A DNA stretch of 7,285 bases from Acinetobacter sp. (GCA_030152275.1 JASLHF010000010.1:1-7285), one strand, 5' to 3'; shown: positions 1 to 6,531, numbered from the stretch's first letter. Program-made: numbers and translations. Notes: generated from the sequence alone by a model not told the origin.

Positions 1-120
1 TTTTTAGACGGAGCCGCCGGACATAAAGCGCTGATACAAAATGATCAGATTCACCCGAATGCCAAAGCCCAGCCGATTTTATTAAACAACGCCTATCCTT
101 ATATTAAAGGCGCGCTGTAA
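1..120 (+). CDS. tesA: C-terminal end of TesA-type SGNH esterase / acyl-CoA thioesterase I (partial)
   Basis: Only the last 39 codons are present, in frame from base 1 and ending at a TAA stop. The translation contains N-D-Q-I-H-P-N-A-K-A-Q-P-I-L-L, which matches the block V signature of TesA/arylesterase SGNH hydrolases (E. coli TesA has D-G-I-H-P-N). The Asp at visible residue 15 and the His at visible residue 18 are the family's catalytic Asp and His; the nucleophilic Ser lies outside the window. Family members are usually periplasmic and hydrolyse thioesters or esters of fatty acids. Substrate, start and signal peptide cannot be judged here. A terminator follows 49 bp after the stop, so this is the end of its transcription unit. 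The family call is firm; the exact name is less so, because arylesterase and TesA annotations overlap. Confidence 0.8.
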   Translation, partial: FLDGAAGHKALIQNDQIHPNAKAQPILLNNAYPYIKGAL

Positions 121-168
121 AAGCCCAATGAAAACGGTAAAAGCGCAGCAGCCAGAATGATAAAAAAG

Positions 169-197
169 AAAAGGCGCTCAAGATGAGCGCCTTTTTT
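169..197. terminator. Bidirectional Rho-independent terminator between tesA and can
   Basis: A perfect stem pairs AAGGCGCTCA (171-180) with TGAGCGCCTT (184-193) around a 3-nt AGA loop, and A/T pairs extend it at 169-170/194-195. On the + strand a run of six T (192-197) follows. On the - strand the stem is followed by T-rich sequence, the complement of A-rich 162-170. It lies between convergent genes and can serve both. Confidence 0.9.
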
Positions 198-224
198 GAA
201 ATTTGATGGTTTTAAATACTGTGC

Positions 225-839
225 TTAAAAATCGTAAAAAGTAACTTCACCAGTTTCCAGCGAATATTCTGCGCCAACCACTTTCAACTTGCCCTGCGCG
301 ATCAGGTTTTCCAGCACTGCCGAACCATGACGGAGCTGATTGACGGATGCAAAAACATTAGAGCGCACAGCATGCATCGACAGTTTATCCAAATCATCTT
401 TCAGTTCTGTCTGCATCAGGATTTCAACCGATGGACGCACACGGTTGACAATAGACATCAAATTGGCGGAAGGTGGCGTTGCCGGATTGGTCAGCGCTTC
501 AATGGTGGAATGAATCGCGCCGCAGTGCGTATGGCCCAATACAATCACCACTGGACAGCCAAAGCTTTCCGCTGCGAACTCAACACTGCCAACTTGTGAC
601 GGAGCAACAATATTGCCTGCAACACGGATGACAAATAAATCGCCCAGACCTTGGTCAAACACCATTTCTGCAGGCACGCGCGAATCAGAACAGCCCAGTA
701 CAATTGCAAACGGCTCTTGGCTTTCGGCCATTTCTGCACGCTGCTGATGCGTCAAAAGCTTAAGATGCTTAGTTTGACCATTAACAAAACGTTCGTTGCC
801 CTTTTTTAATCGATCTAAAGCTTCTTCTGCTGTTAGCAT
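225..839 (-). CDS. can: Beta-class carbonic anhydrase
   Basis: The 204-residue protein is a typical bacterial beta-carbonic anhydrase, which interconverts CO2 and bicarbonate with a zinc centre in the cytoplasm. The zinc ligands are visible: C50 in the G-C-S-D-S-R-V-P motif, and H103 and C106 in G-H-T-H-C-G. D52 and R54 form the conserved Asp-Arg dyad. The R-V-A-G-N stretch (72-76) and the C-terminal G-A-E-Y-S-L-E-T-G-E-V strand also fit the family. Length is normal and there is no signal peptide. The ATG at 839 is supported by AGGA at 849-852, 9 nt upstream, and by a promoter just beyond. The gene is monocistronic, with terminators or divergent genes on both sides. Its likely role is supplying bicarbonate for carboxylation reactions at ambient CO2. 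The class is certain; the symbol follows E. coli usage and cynT would be a possible alternative. Confidence 0.95.
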   Translation of the reverse strand: MLTAEEALDRLKKGNERFVNGQTKHLKLLTHQQRAEMAESQEPFAIVLGCSDSRVPAEMVFDQGLGDLFVIRVAGNIVAPSQVGSVEFAAESFGCPVVIVLGHTHCGAIHSTIEALTNPATPPSANLMSIVNRVRPSVEILMQTELKDDLDKLSMHAVRSNVFASVNQLRHGSAVLENLIAQGKLKVVGAEYSLETGEVTFYDF

Positions 840-868
840 GTTCTTCTATCCTGATTTGAAGTTGGAAT

Positions 869-897
869 ATTTTAATGCGCAGCTTTTTGATTGTCAC
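869..897 (-). promoter_or_regulatory. Probable sigma-70 promoter of can
   Basis: Reading the - strand, GTGACA (892-897, 5/6 to TTGACA) is followed after exactly 17 bp by TAAAAT (869-874, 5/6 to TATAAT). Transcription would start near 862 and give a leader of roughly 23 nt carrying the AGGA ribosome site. Spacing and hexamer quality are good; no experimental support. Confidence 0.65.
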
Positions 898-1149
898 TTG
901 CAAAAACAATTGCAGTTCAGATTTTCTTCTTCACTTAAGACGAAGTTTCAAATTTTAAGCAGTCAGTCCAACCTTGCTGCTCTTTTGTACATTAGAGCGG
1001 CCTTCAAAACCTGTATAGCCAGCAAGCTAAGAGCCATATCAAGTCAGAAAATGCCAGTCGGTTCATGAATTTCGTCTGAAAAAAATTAGTTTTTACGATA
1101 CAGTTCACATTACGCGCTGGCACTTTCGACCGGTTCAAATAAGCTTAAC
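898..1149. other. Middle of the can-lipase divergent gap, no gene seen
   Basis: This is the central part of the 416-bp gap between the divergent can and lipase genes. The only open frame reaching into it (796-1068, + strand) begins inside can, has no convincing ribosome site and encodes nothing recognisable. I see no hairpin with a T-run, no tRNA-like fold and no clear operator. It may simply separate the two promoters, or hold regulator sites I cannot recognise. Confidence 0.5.
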
Positions 1150-1177
1150 GTGACAATTTATACATTTTCTCTAAAAT
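1150..1177 (+). promoter_or_regulatory. Probable sigma-70 promoter of the lipase operon
   Basis: GTGACA (1150-1155) is followed after 16 bp by TAAAAT (1172-1177), the same two hexamers as in the divergent can promoter. The start of transcription would lie near 1184, giving a leader of about 70-95 nt depending on which lipase start is used. The 16-bp spacer is slightly short but normal. Confidence 0.5.
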
Positions 1178-1203
1178 ATTAATGAAAATGATTTCGATTA
1201 GAC
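1178..1203. promoter_or_regulatory. Weak Fur-box-like sequence at the lipase transcription start
   Basis: Two overlapping registers, 1178-1196 and 1185-1203, each match the 19-bp Fur consensus GATAATGATAATCATTATC at 12 positions by hand alignment. The core is AATGAAAATGATTTCGATTA. Overlapping half-sites are common in real Fur sites, but 12/19 in A/T-rich DNA can arise by chance. It lies immediately after the candidate -10 box, where repressor binding would block transcription. Confidence 0.3.
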
Positions 1204-1255
1204 ACACAGGCTAATTCAGATAATTGTTCAATAAATGTAATAACAAATTGCTGCG

Positions 1256-2314
1256 ATGTTTAAGGGGTTGCGTGAATTCATGAAAGGATTAAATTCAGCT
1301 TGGCGTCATGCTGTAAAAATAACTGGTGTATGTTTGCCCCTGCTGTGCGGAACGCCAGTTTATGCAGCAGGCAACGCGCAGCTGACTCCTGCCGCAGCGC
1401 AGACTTTGCAAAACTATTTAGTTCAAGAACGCAAAGCCGCTGGATTAATCTCAAAAACTGTTCAGGTCGGCAACGTTACTTGGAGCTATAACGAAGGCGG
1501 TTCACGTGCAAATCCATCTATTTTGCTCATTCATGGTCTAGCCGGAAACCGTGACAACTGGAACAAAGTCGCACATTATTTAACCCCATATTACCATGTC
1601 ATTATTCCTGATTTGCCGACCAACGGCGATACTAAAGTCCCAGAAAATTTTGATATTTCAGTACCTAACGTCACTGAACAGCTGCGCCAGTTTGCAGAAA
1701 AAATTGATATTGAAAACAAACTGAATATTGCCGGCCATTCTTTAGGCGGTTCTATCGCGACCGTCTACGCTGCGCAATACCCATTTGACACTCAAAGTTT
1801 ATTTCTGCTGAATAGCGCAGGCATTTATAGGCATGCCGATACCCTATACAGCAAAAATCCATCTTCACTGAAACGGCTCATCGTATCTAAACCCGGCGAC
1901 TTGGATGGAGTGATGCATCAGCTCATGCAAAACCCGCCTGCTGTTCCACTCAAGCTCAAAAAAGCGCAGGAAAAAATGCTGATTGCGCAGTCCGCTCAAA
2001 CCAGCAAAATGATTGATCAGATTGTGACACTAAACCGCATTTATACGCCGGATTCCTTTGCCCGGCTGACCAAGTCCGTTGAGGCGCCGACCTTAATTTT
2101 ATGGGGCAAGCAGGATAAAATTATTAATGTAGAAGCGGCAAATGAGTTAAAAACTTTATTGAAACGTGCTGAAGCACCTGTCATTCTTAACAATGTCGGC
2201 CATATGCCGCTCATCGAGGCCGAAAAAGAAGTCGCGAATTGTTATTTGCCTTTTTTAGCCAAAAGCCAAAAATTTAAAAATCCGCTTACGGATAAACTTA
2301 TTCCACTCAACTGA
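1256..2314 (+). CDS. Exported alpha/beta-hydrolase, family V (Lip1/Lip3-like) lipase
   Basis: This is a 352-residue serine hydrolase resembling Psychrobacter Lip1 and Moraxella Lip3, which hydrolyse triglycerides or other esters. Numbered from the first ATG, the oxyanion-hole segment is L-I-H-G-L-A-G-N (91-98), the nucleophile is S162 in G-H-S-L-G-G, the acid is probably D287 in W-G-K-Q-D-K, and the catalytic His is H316 in N-V-G-H-M-P. The N-P-P-x-x-P segment (226-231) lies in the cap region, as in Lip1. The N-terminus is a signal peptide: basic residues, a hydrophobic stretch (22-31), then V-Y-A before A38, a likely signal peptidase I site. Neither C26 nor C31 sits in a lipobox. The start is uncertain: the ATG at 1256 has no visible ribosome site, whereas the in-frame ATG at 1280 has AAGGGG 12 nt upstream and gives a more usual signal length. 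I report the longer form. It is first gene of a two-gene operon. The fold is certain; the true substrate is not shown. Confidence 0.85.
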   Translation: MFKGLREFMKGLNSAWRHAVKITGVCLPLLCGTPVYAAGNAQLTPAAAQTLQNYLVQERKAAGLISKTVQVGNVTWSYNEGGSRANPSILLIHGLAGNRDNWNKVAHYLTPYYHVIIPDLPTNGDTKVPENFDISVPNVTEQLRQFAEKIDIENKLNIAGHSLGGSIATVYAAQYPFDTQSLFLLNSAGIYRHADTLYSKNPSSLKRLIVSKPGDLDGVMHQLMQNPPAVPLKLKKAQEKMLIAQSAQTSKMIDQIVTLNRIYTPDSFARLTKSVEAPTLILWGKQDKIINVEAANELKTLLKRAEAPVILNNVGHMPLIEAEKEVANCYLPFLAKSQKFKNPLTDKLIPLN

Positions 2315-2318
2315 TTCA

Positions 2319-2339
2319 CCGGTTTTGCAGCAAAGCCGG
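2319..2339 (+). repeat. Intercistronic inverted repeat before the downstream gene
   Basis: CCGGTTTT (2319-2326) pairs with AAAGCCGG (2332-2339) with one G-U pair, around a GCAGC loop. No T-run follows, so it is not an intrinsic terminator. The ribosome site AAGGA (2345-2349) of the next gene begins 6 nt after the stem, so the hairpin could protect the mRNA end or tune initiation of the second gene. Confidence 0.55.
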
Positions 2340-2353
2340 CTATTAAGGACCGC

Positions 2354-3361
2354 ATGCAAAAAAATCCGATGATCGAGCAGCTGATAGATGCTCATCTTAC
2401 TTTTTTAGACCAGACCTTTACGCAGCCGGCTGCTGTTCAAACCGAATTTCTTAACTTTTATCAATGGTTCAGAAAGCAGCCGCTGCAGAATCTGTGGGCA
2501 TTTGAACAAATCAGCGGTCTAATTCAGAAACAGATTCTGCAAACGCCAGCCAGCAGTTTTTTAGTTGAACAGATTGCAGAGCATATTAAATTCGCTTTGG
2601 TACATCCGGCTAATGATACCGCGAAAATCGCCGATATTATTCCGGTGCTGACTGTAGATAAAATCGCGCAATATGTAGCCAGCAAGAGCGGCCACCGCCA
2701 GCGCCTGATCAAAACCATGGTGAACAATCCGGCATTTTCCGCCATGATCAGCCAGCTGATTCAGCATTCGATCCAAGATTATTTGGACAACTCCCTTATT
2801 GCGAAAAGCGTTCCAGGCGTTTCACGCTTTATGAAAATGGGAAAATCGGTTCTGGAAAATGTCACCGACACCAATCTGGACAGCGCAGTCAGCAAATATT
2901 TGCAGAAGAATATCTTAAAGCTCAGCCAAATGAGTGAAAGCGTGCTGAATCAGCACTTTGATGACCAAAAACTGTATCATTTTCAAGCCAATCTATGGCA
3001 CAAAATTAAGGCTATGCCGGTGTCTGTGCTTAAAAATTATATTGAAGTACAAGACTTGCCGCATACGGTTGGGCTGGGTGCAGAAATTTGGGATTACATC
3101 CGCCAAAGCGATTATTTGAAACAGCAGGTGCATGACGGCGTATATGCGTGGTACATCCGCAATCAGGAGCGCCCTTTTGATTTGCTGCTGCGCGATTTAA
3201 ATATTGATGAAGCGCTGATTCAGCATGAATTGCAGGATCTGCTTTATCCCGTCATACAGCAGATGATCGCTTCAGGATACCTGCGCGAACGCGCGCGCCA
3301 TTATTTGGAACAATTCTATTATTCTTTGGAAACCTTAAATATTTTAGGTATTCAATCTTAA
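2354..3361 (+). CDS. Conserved-looking helical protein of unknown function
   Basis: I do not recognise this 335-residue protein. It has no signal peptide and no hydrophobic stretch long enough for a membrane span, so it is probably cytoplasmic. The sequence is rich in Gln, Leu, Ile and Ala, with short amphipathic stretches broken by Pro or Gly, suggesting an almost all-helical fold. Examples are 5-22, 50-64, 68-84, 101-110, 126-145 and 285-307. Aromatic residues cluster near the C-terminus (W266-Y267, Y299, Y309, F321-Y322-Y323). No nucleotide-binding loop, metal motif or helix-turn-helix stands out. The ATG at 2354 is supported by AAGGA ending 4 nt upstream, which is rather close; M6 (2369) has no better site. 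It starts 39 bp after the lipase stop on the same strand with no terminator between, so co-transcription is likely, and a terminator follows its own stop. It is surely coding: long, ribosome site present, matching codon use. A link to the lipase is inference from position only. Confidence 0.8.
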   Translation: MQKNPMIEQLIDAHLTFLDQTFTQPAAVQTEFLNFYQWFRKQPLQNLWAFEQISGLIQKQILQTPASSFLVEQIAEHIKFALVHPANDTAKIADIIPVLTVDKIAQYVASKSGHRQRLIKTMVNNPAFSAMISQLIQHSIQDYLDNSLIAKSVPGVSRFMKMGKSVLENVTDTNLDSAVSKYLQKNILKLSQMSESVLNQHFDDQKLYHFQANLWHKIKAMPVSVLKNYIEVQDLPHTVGLGAEIWDYIRQSDYLKQQVHDGVYAWYIRNQERPFDLLLRDLNIDEALIQHELQDLLYPVIQQMIASGYLRERARHYLEQFYYSLETLNILGIQS

Positions 3362-3391
3362 AAGCTGATTTGTAAAAAACTGAGATGTAAA

Positions 3392-3415
3392 AAAAAGCCG
3401 CGATTGCGGCTTTTT
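3392..3415. terminator. Bidirectional Rho-independent terminator between the unknown gene and the receptor gene
   Basis: AAAAAGCCGC (3392-3401) pairs with GCGGCTTTTT (3406-3415) around a GATT loop, with five G/C pairs at the tip and an A/T base. T-runs follow on both strands: five T on +, and the complement of the eight-A run at 3389-3396 on -. It ends the lipase operon (stop at 3361) and the convergent receptor gene (stop at 3442). Confidence 0.9.
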
Positions 3416-3441
3416 ATGATTTTAGCTTTAATTCTTCTCAC

Positions 3442-5637
3442 TTAGAACTGATATTTCAGGCTGGCATAGTAAGCGCGTCCCGGTTCGTTATAAGTTTGGT
3501 TAACCGATTTATCACGTAACTTTTGTTCATCAAATAAGTTATTAATGCCTAAACGTCCACTCAAGTTATTGCTAAATTTATATCCCACATTGATACCCGC
3601 AATACCATAACTTTTAACACTATCTAATGTCAGACCATCCTTATTTTCCAAACTGGTTTCTGCAAATTGACGCGGTTTCTGGCGTCCATATTGTGTATAT
3701 ACAAAGTTTGTATCTAATCGATCAGTAATCTCGTAATTTAAGATAGAGTTAATTGTGTAATTTGGAATAATTGATAAAGGATTGCCTGTACGTTTATCCT
3801 CCGAGTTAATCATATAAGTCACATTATTGGTCCAAGAAATATCTCCCCAGTCCAATGTAATACTGCCCTCAACGCCTTCTACTAATGCTTTTGGCGTATT
3901 CATCCAACGTAATACGTTATAGGTTGTACCCGCGATCTCGATTTGTTCCAGCATAGTATCGCCAGCGACAATTTTATTTTTATAATCGTTGCGGAACCAT
4001 GCAAAACTTGCATTTACGATGTCTTTTTCAAATTGCACGCCCAGTTCTTTATTAATCGAAGTTTCTGGCTTTAAGTCTGTATTACCTTGCAATAAACATT
4101 GGCTTAAACCAATAGGACACCCATTCCCTTTAGTGCTTAATAGATAGCCTTCAGCATTTTGGTATAAATTGGGAGCTTTATATGCTTGAGCGATGCCACC
4201 TTTCAAGGTCCAATAATCACCAATTTTTTGGGTGATATTTAAGCTTGGACTCCAATTGTCGCCGGACTTGCTATGGTTGTCATAGCGCAAACCGACAACT
4301 AAATCAGTGCTATCCGTTAGGTTAATGTTGTTTTCAACATAAGCTGATGCAATTCTCGAATCCATTTGTGACCGGTCGCCTGAAGTTAAGGCATCACCAA
4401 AACCGCCCTCGCCTGCTTTTGTATTCACAGTATCGGTAAATTCGTCTTCAATCCATTCTGCACCCAAAGTTAAAACTTGTGGCGCGTACCACTCCAATGG
4501 AATATTTACTTCGGTATTAAAACGTATCGTTTCAAGTACAGAGGTTTCTTTATTCTCTAAACTATTAATCTGTCCTTCTGTACTCCCGCCAGTACCTTCT
4601 GGTAAACGCTTATTTTTTGTTTTATCGTACTGCGCAATAAGCTTACTATCGCCCCACTCCCAACTGCCTTCATGGGTTAAAGCGTAACTATCGCGATAAA
4701 CTGTATTGGTCTCTTCACCAATCAATGCGGATAAAATTGGCGCTTTATCGGGATTAGCAGGGTCAAATACACTATTTTGACTATCGCCAGCAAAACGATT
4801 GCCTTGCCGGCCAACAGAAGCATCGAACATTAACACTTGTTGATCATTTAATTGCCATGCTAATCGGCCTGCAATATCTTTATTCTCTACGCCTTCACGA
4901 CCGGCCATACGTGCGCCATTATCCATAAGCGCATTAATATCAGCTGCATCAGAATCCGTCTTATTATAGCTGCCATACAAACGGTAAGATAATTTATCCT
5001 GAATAATTGGACCGCTTAAATTAAAGCTTTCGCGATGTGTTGCGCCTTCTTTTGAATCTTCAGGCTGATTGGTAAAAAGTTCAACAGAACCATGCGTTTC
5101 ATTGCTGACTTTTTTAGTTTTTATATTGACTACACCGCCCATTGCCCCAGACCCATAACGGGCAGCGGCTGGACCGCGTAACACCTCAATAGATTCAATC
5201 GCATCTGCCGGAACCCAGTTTGAGTCACCGCGCGTATCACGTTCACCACGCCAGCCGTAACGTACAGAGTTTCTTGAATTGACAGGCTTACCATCAATTA
5301 AGATTAAGGTATTTTCTGGCCCCATCCCTCGAATATCAATTTGACGATTATTACCGCGCTGACCAGTTGCACTGTTACCCGTTAAATTCACACCCGGCAT
5401 GCGGCGTATATATTCTGAAATATCATTCACGACTGGAAGCTTATCAAGATCTTCTGCAGTAATTTTTGAAGCGCCTAATGATTGCTTAACCTGTTCTTCT
5501 GCGGTCACCACAATGGTTTCCATTTTAGTCACAGGTGCAGCGACATTTTCCGCTTGTTCATTATTGGCATGGGCAATACTCACCATTGCACTAAGAATGG
5601 AGACTGTAAGTGTTGAACGCAGTAATTTCTTGGTCAT
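3442..5637 (-). CDS. fepA: TonB-dependent catecholate siderophore receptor, FepA/PfeA/PirA family
   Basis: This 731-residue outer-membrane receptor imports ferric catecholate siderophores using energy from TonB-ExbBD. Residues 1-24 form a signal peptide ending A-H-A. A TonB box, M-E-T-I-V-V-T-A, lies at 39-46. The plug domain (about 50-175) carries the FepA-type signatures R-Y-G-W-R-G-E-R-D-T-R-G-D (126-138) and R-G-P-A-A-A-R-Y-G-S-G (154-164). The beta-barrel fills the rest and ends in Y-Q-F, the terminal Phe being the usual BAM signal. C507 and C514 lie in a loop followed by L-Q-G-N-T-D-L-K-P-E-T-S-I-N-K-E, closely matching the Cys-containing loop of E. coli FepA; that protein has 746 residues. 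Family knowledge suggests enterobactin or related catechols as ligand, but the sequence cannot fix this. The ATG at 5637 has GGA 9 nt upstream. Transcription is probably repressed by Fur at 5723-5741. No biosynthesis or transporter genes adjoin it, so it may serve xenosiderophores. In Acinetobacter a homologous gene is called pirA; the symbol is at family level. Confidence 0.92.
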   Translation of the reverse strand: MTKKLLRSTLTVSILSAMVSIAHANNEQAENVAAPVTKMETIVVTAEEQVKQSLGASKITAEDLDKLPVVNDISEYIRRMPGVNLTGNSATGQRGNNRQIDIRGMGPENTLILIDGKPVNSRNSVRYGWRGERDTRGDSNWVPADAIESIEVLRGPAAARYGSGAMGGVVNIKTKKVSNETHGSVELFTNQPEDSKEGATHRESFNLSGPIIQDKLSYRLYGSYNKTDSDAADINALMDNGARMAGREGVENKDIAGRLAWQLNDQQVLMFDASVGRQGNRFAGDSQNSVFDPANPDKAPILSALIGEETNTVYRDSYALTHEGSWEWGDSKLIAQYDKTKNKRLPEGTGGSTEGQINSLENKETSVLETIRFNTEVNIPLEWYAPQVLTLGAEWIEDEFTDTVNTKAGEGGFGDALTSGDRSQMDSRIASAYVENNINLTDSTDLVVGLRYDNHSKSGDNWSPSLNITQKIGDYWTLKGGIAQAYKAPNLYQNAEGYLLSTKGNGCPIGLSQCLLQGNTDLKPETSINKELGVQFEKDIVNASFAWFRNDYKNKIVAGDTMLEQIEIAGTTYNVLRWMNTPKALVEGVEGSITLDWGDISWTNNVTYMINSEDKRTGNPLSIIPNYTINSILNYEITDRLDTNFVYTQYGRQKPRQFAETSLENKDGLTLDSVKSYGIAGINVGYKFSNNLSGRLGINNLFDEQKLRDKSVNQTYNEPGRAYYASLKYQF

Positions 5638-5722
5638 TTGGCAAATTCCAAAGTGGCTAAGTTATGGATAAATATTGAATATTGTGTTGCACATTGTAAC
5701 CATGATAAATAATATTGCAATA

Positions 5723-5741
5723 CATTATAATAATCATTCTC
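5723..5741. promoter_or_regulatory. Fur box upstream of the siderophore receptor
   Basis: The + strand sequence CATTATAATAATCATTCTC matches the 19-bp Fur consensus GATAATGATAATCATTATC at 15 positions, including the unbroken core ATAATCATT (5730-5738). It covers the candidate receptor -10 box, which suits iron-dependent repression of a siderophore receptor. It is the only strong match I found in the window. Confidence 0.8.
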
Positions 5742-5753
5742 ATTAACAATTAA
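5724..5753 (-). promoter_or_regulatory. Probable promoter of the siderophore receptor
   Basis: On the - strand a perfect TATAAT lies at 5724-5729. The best -35 at suitable spacing is TTAATT (5748-5753, 18-bp spacer), a poor match to TTGACA. Transcription would start near 5717 and give a leader of about 80 nt. The -10 lies inside the Fur box. Confidence 0.5.
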
Positions 5754-5856
5754 TCATCATACACAGCTTTAATGAATTTAATTGAATGATGACAAGAACT
5801 TATATAAATTTTTATGATGAGAAAATAATGAGAAAAATATTCTTTCTCGCCATAAA

Positions 5857-5879
5857 AAAAGCCGCAAAATGCGGCTTTT
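5857..5879 (-). terminator. Rho-independent terminator of nfuA
   Basis: AAAAGCCGCA (5857-5866) pairs with TGCGGCTTTT (5870-5879) around an AAA loop. Reading the - strand the stem runs into seven T (complement of 5854-5860), a normal intrinsic terminator placed 14 bp beyond the nfuA stop. It separates nfuA from the receptor gene, so the two should be independent transcripts. Confidence 0.88.
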
Positions 5880-5892
5880 ATCTATTCAATGC

Positions 5893-6531
5893 TTATTTGA
5901 AATAAGCACCTTCAGTATTGCTGTGGTCAGTTTGGTCAACCACACGCGCAAGTTCAGGAACATGCTGTTTCAGCGTTGTTTCCACACCTTGTTTCAAGGT
6001 TAAATCAATTGATGAACAGCCTTGGCAGCCGCCGCCAAATTTAAGTACTGCAGTTAAACCATGTTCTTCATCTTCAACCACTTCTACCAACGCGCAGTTG
6101 CCGCCGTGACCAGCCAGACCCGGGTTAATTTCAGACTGCAGCACATAGGTGATGCGCTCTTCTACAGAAGCATCTGGCCCAACGCGAGGCACTTTGGAGT
6201 TAGGCGCACGGAAAGTCAGCTGACCGCCAAAACGGTCTTTGTTGTAGTCAATTACCGCGTCTAAAAGATACGGAATAGACGGCGCATCAACATACGCAGG
6301 GAAATCTGGGTAATCCTGTTTATAGTCTGTCGGTACAACTTCTTCAGGCGCACTGTAAGCCATACAACATTCAGCACGAGGCGTACCCGGATTTTCCACG
6401 AAAACACGTACACCAATACCCGGTGTATTTTGTTTATCCAATAGATCCTTCAAATACTCTTGAGCAGTTGGTGTAATCAATAGGTTTGGAATTTCTTCAG
6501 CAACTGCTGTGCTGTTGTTCTCAGTCGACAT
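5893..6531 (-). CDS. nfuA: Fe-S cluster carrier protein NfuA
   Basis: The 212-residue protein has the two-part NfuA architecture. The N-terminal half (about 16-110) is a degenerate A-type carrier domain, with the stretches E-N-P-G-T-P-R-A-E-C-C (46-56) and L-T-F-R-A-P-N-S-K (105-113) close to E. coli NfuA. The C-terminal Nfu domain carries the cluster-binding C169-x-x-C172 in F-G-G-G-C-Q-G-C-S, preceded by L-Q-S-E-I-N-P-G-L-A-G-H-G-G (131-144). It acts in the cytoplasm, where each homodimer binds one [4Fe-4S] cluster through the paired CxxC motifs and passes it to target enzymes, notably under iron limitation or oxidative stress. The ATG at 6531 has GAGGA 9 nt upstream. Length is close to the E. 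coli protein (191) with a slightly longer N-terminus. An additional Cys, C146, lies where E. coli NfuA has Val-Ser-type residues. The gene is monocistronic and divergent from the rhomboid gene. Confidence 0.96.
   Translation of the reverse strand: MSTENNSTAVAEEIPNLLITPTAQEYLKDLLDKQNTPGIGVRVFVENPGTPRAECCMAYSAPEEVVPTDYKQDYPDFPAYVDAPSIPYLLDAVIDYNKDRFGGQLTFRAPNSKVPRVGPDASVEERITYVLQSEINPGLAGHGGNCALVEVVEDEEHGLTAVLKFGGGCQGCSSIDLTLKQGVETTLKQHVPELARVVDQTDHSNTEGAYFK

Noticed and set aside
796..1068. 90-codon + strand open frame across the can start and the divergent gap.
   Set aside because: It begins antisense inside can, overlaps the can promoter, lacks a ribosome site and shows no recognisable protein.
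1331..1350. Cysteines C26 and C31 in the lipase signal peptide as possible lipoprotein sites.
   Set aside because: The residues before each Cys do not fit a lipobox (no G, A or S just before Cys), while V-Y-A before A38 is a good signal peptidase I site.
3170..3190. R-P-F-D-L-L-L in the unknown protein (residues 273-279) recalls the R-x-x-F-D-Y motif of lipase-specific foldases.
   Set aside because: The residue spacing differs, the motif is at the wrong end of the protein, and the N-terminal membrane anchor of foldases is missing.
5830..5848. GAGAAA/TTTCTC inverted repeat near the nfuA terminator.
   Set aside because: Short A/T-rich arms in low-complexity sequence; no position or conservation argument for function.
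5918..6264. Two + strand open frames antisense to nfuA.
   Set aside because: They are shadows of the certain nfuA coding frame, with odd composition and no ribosome sites.
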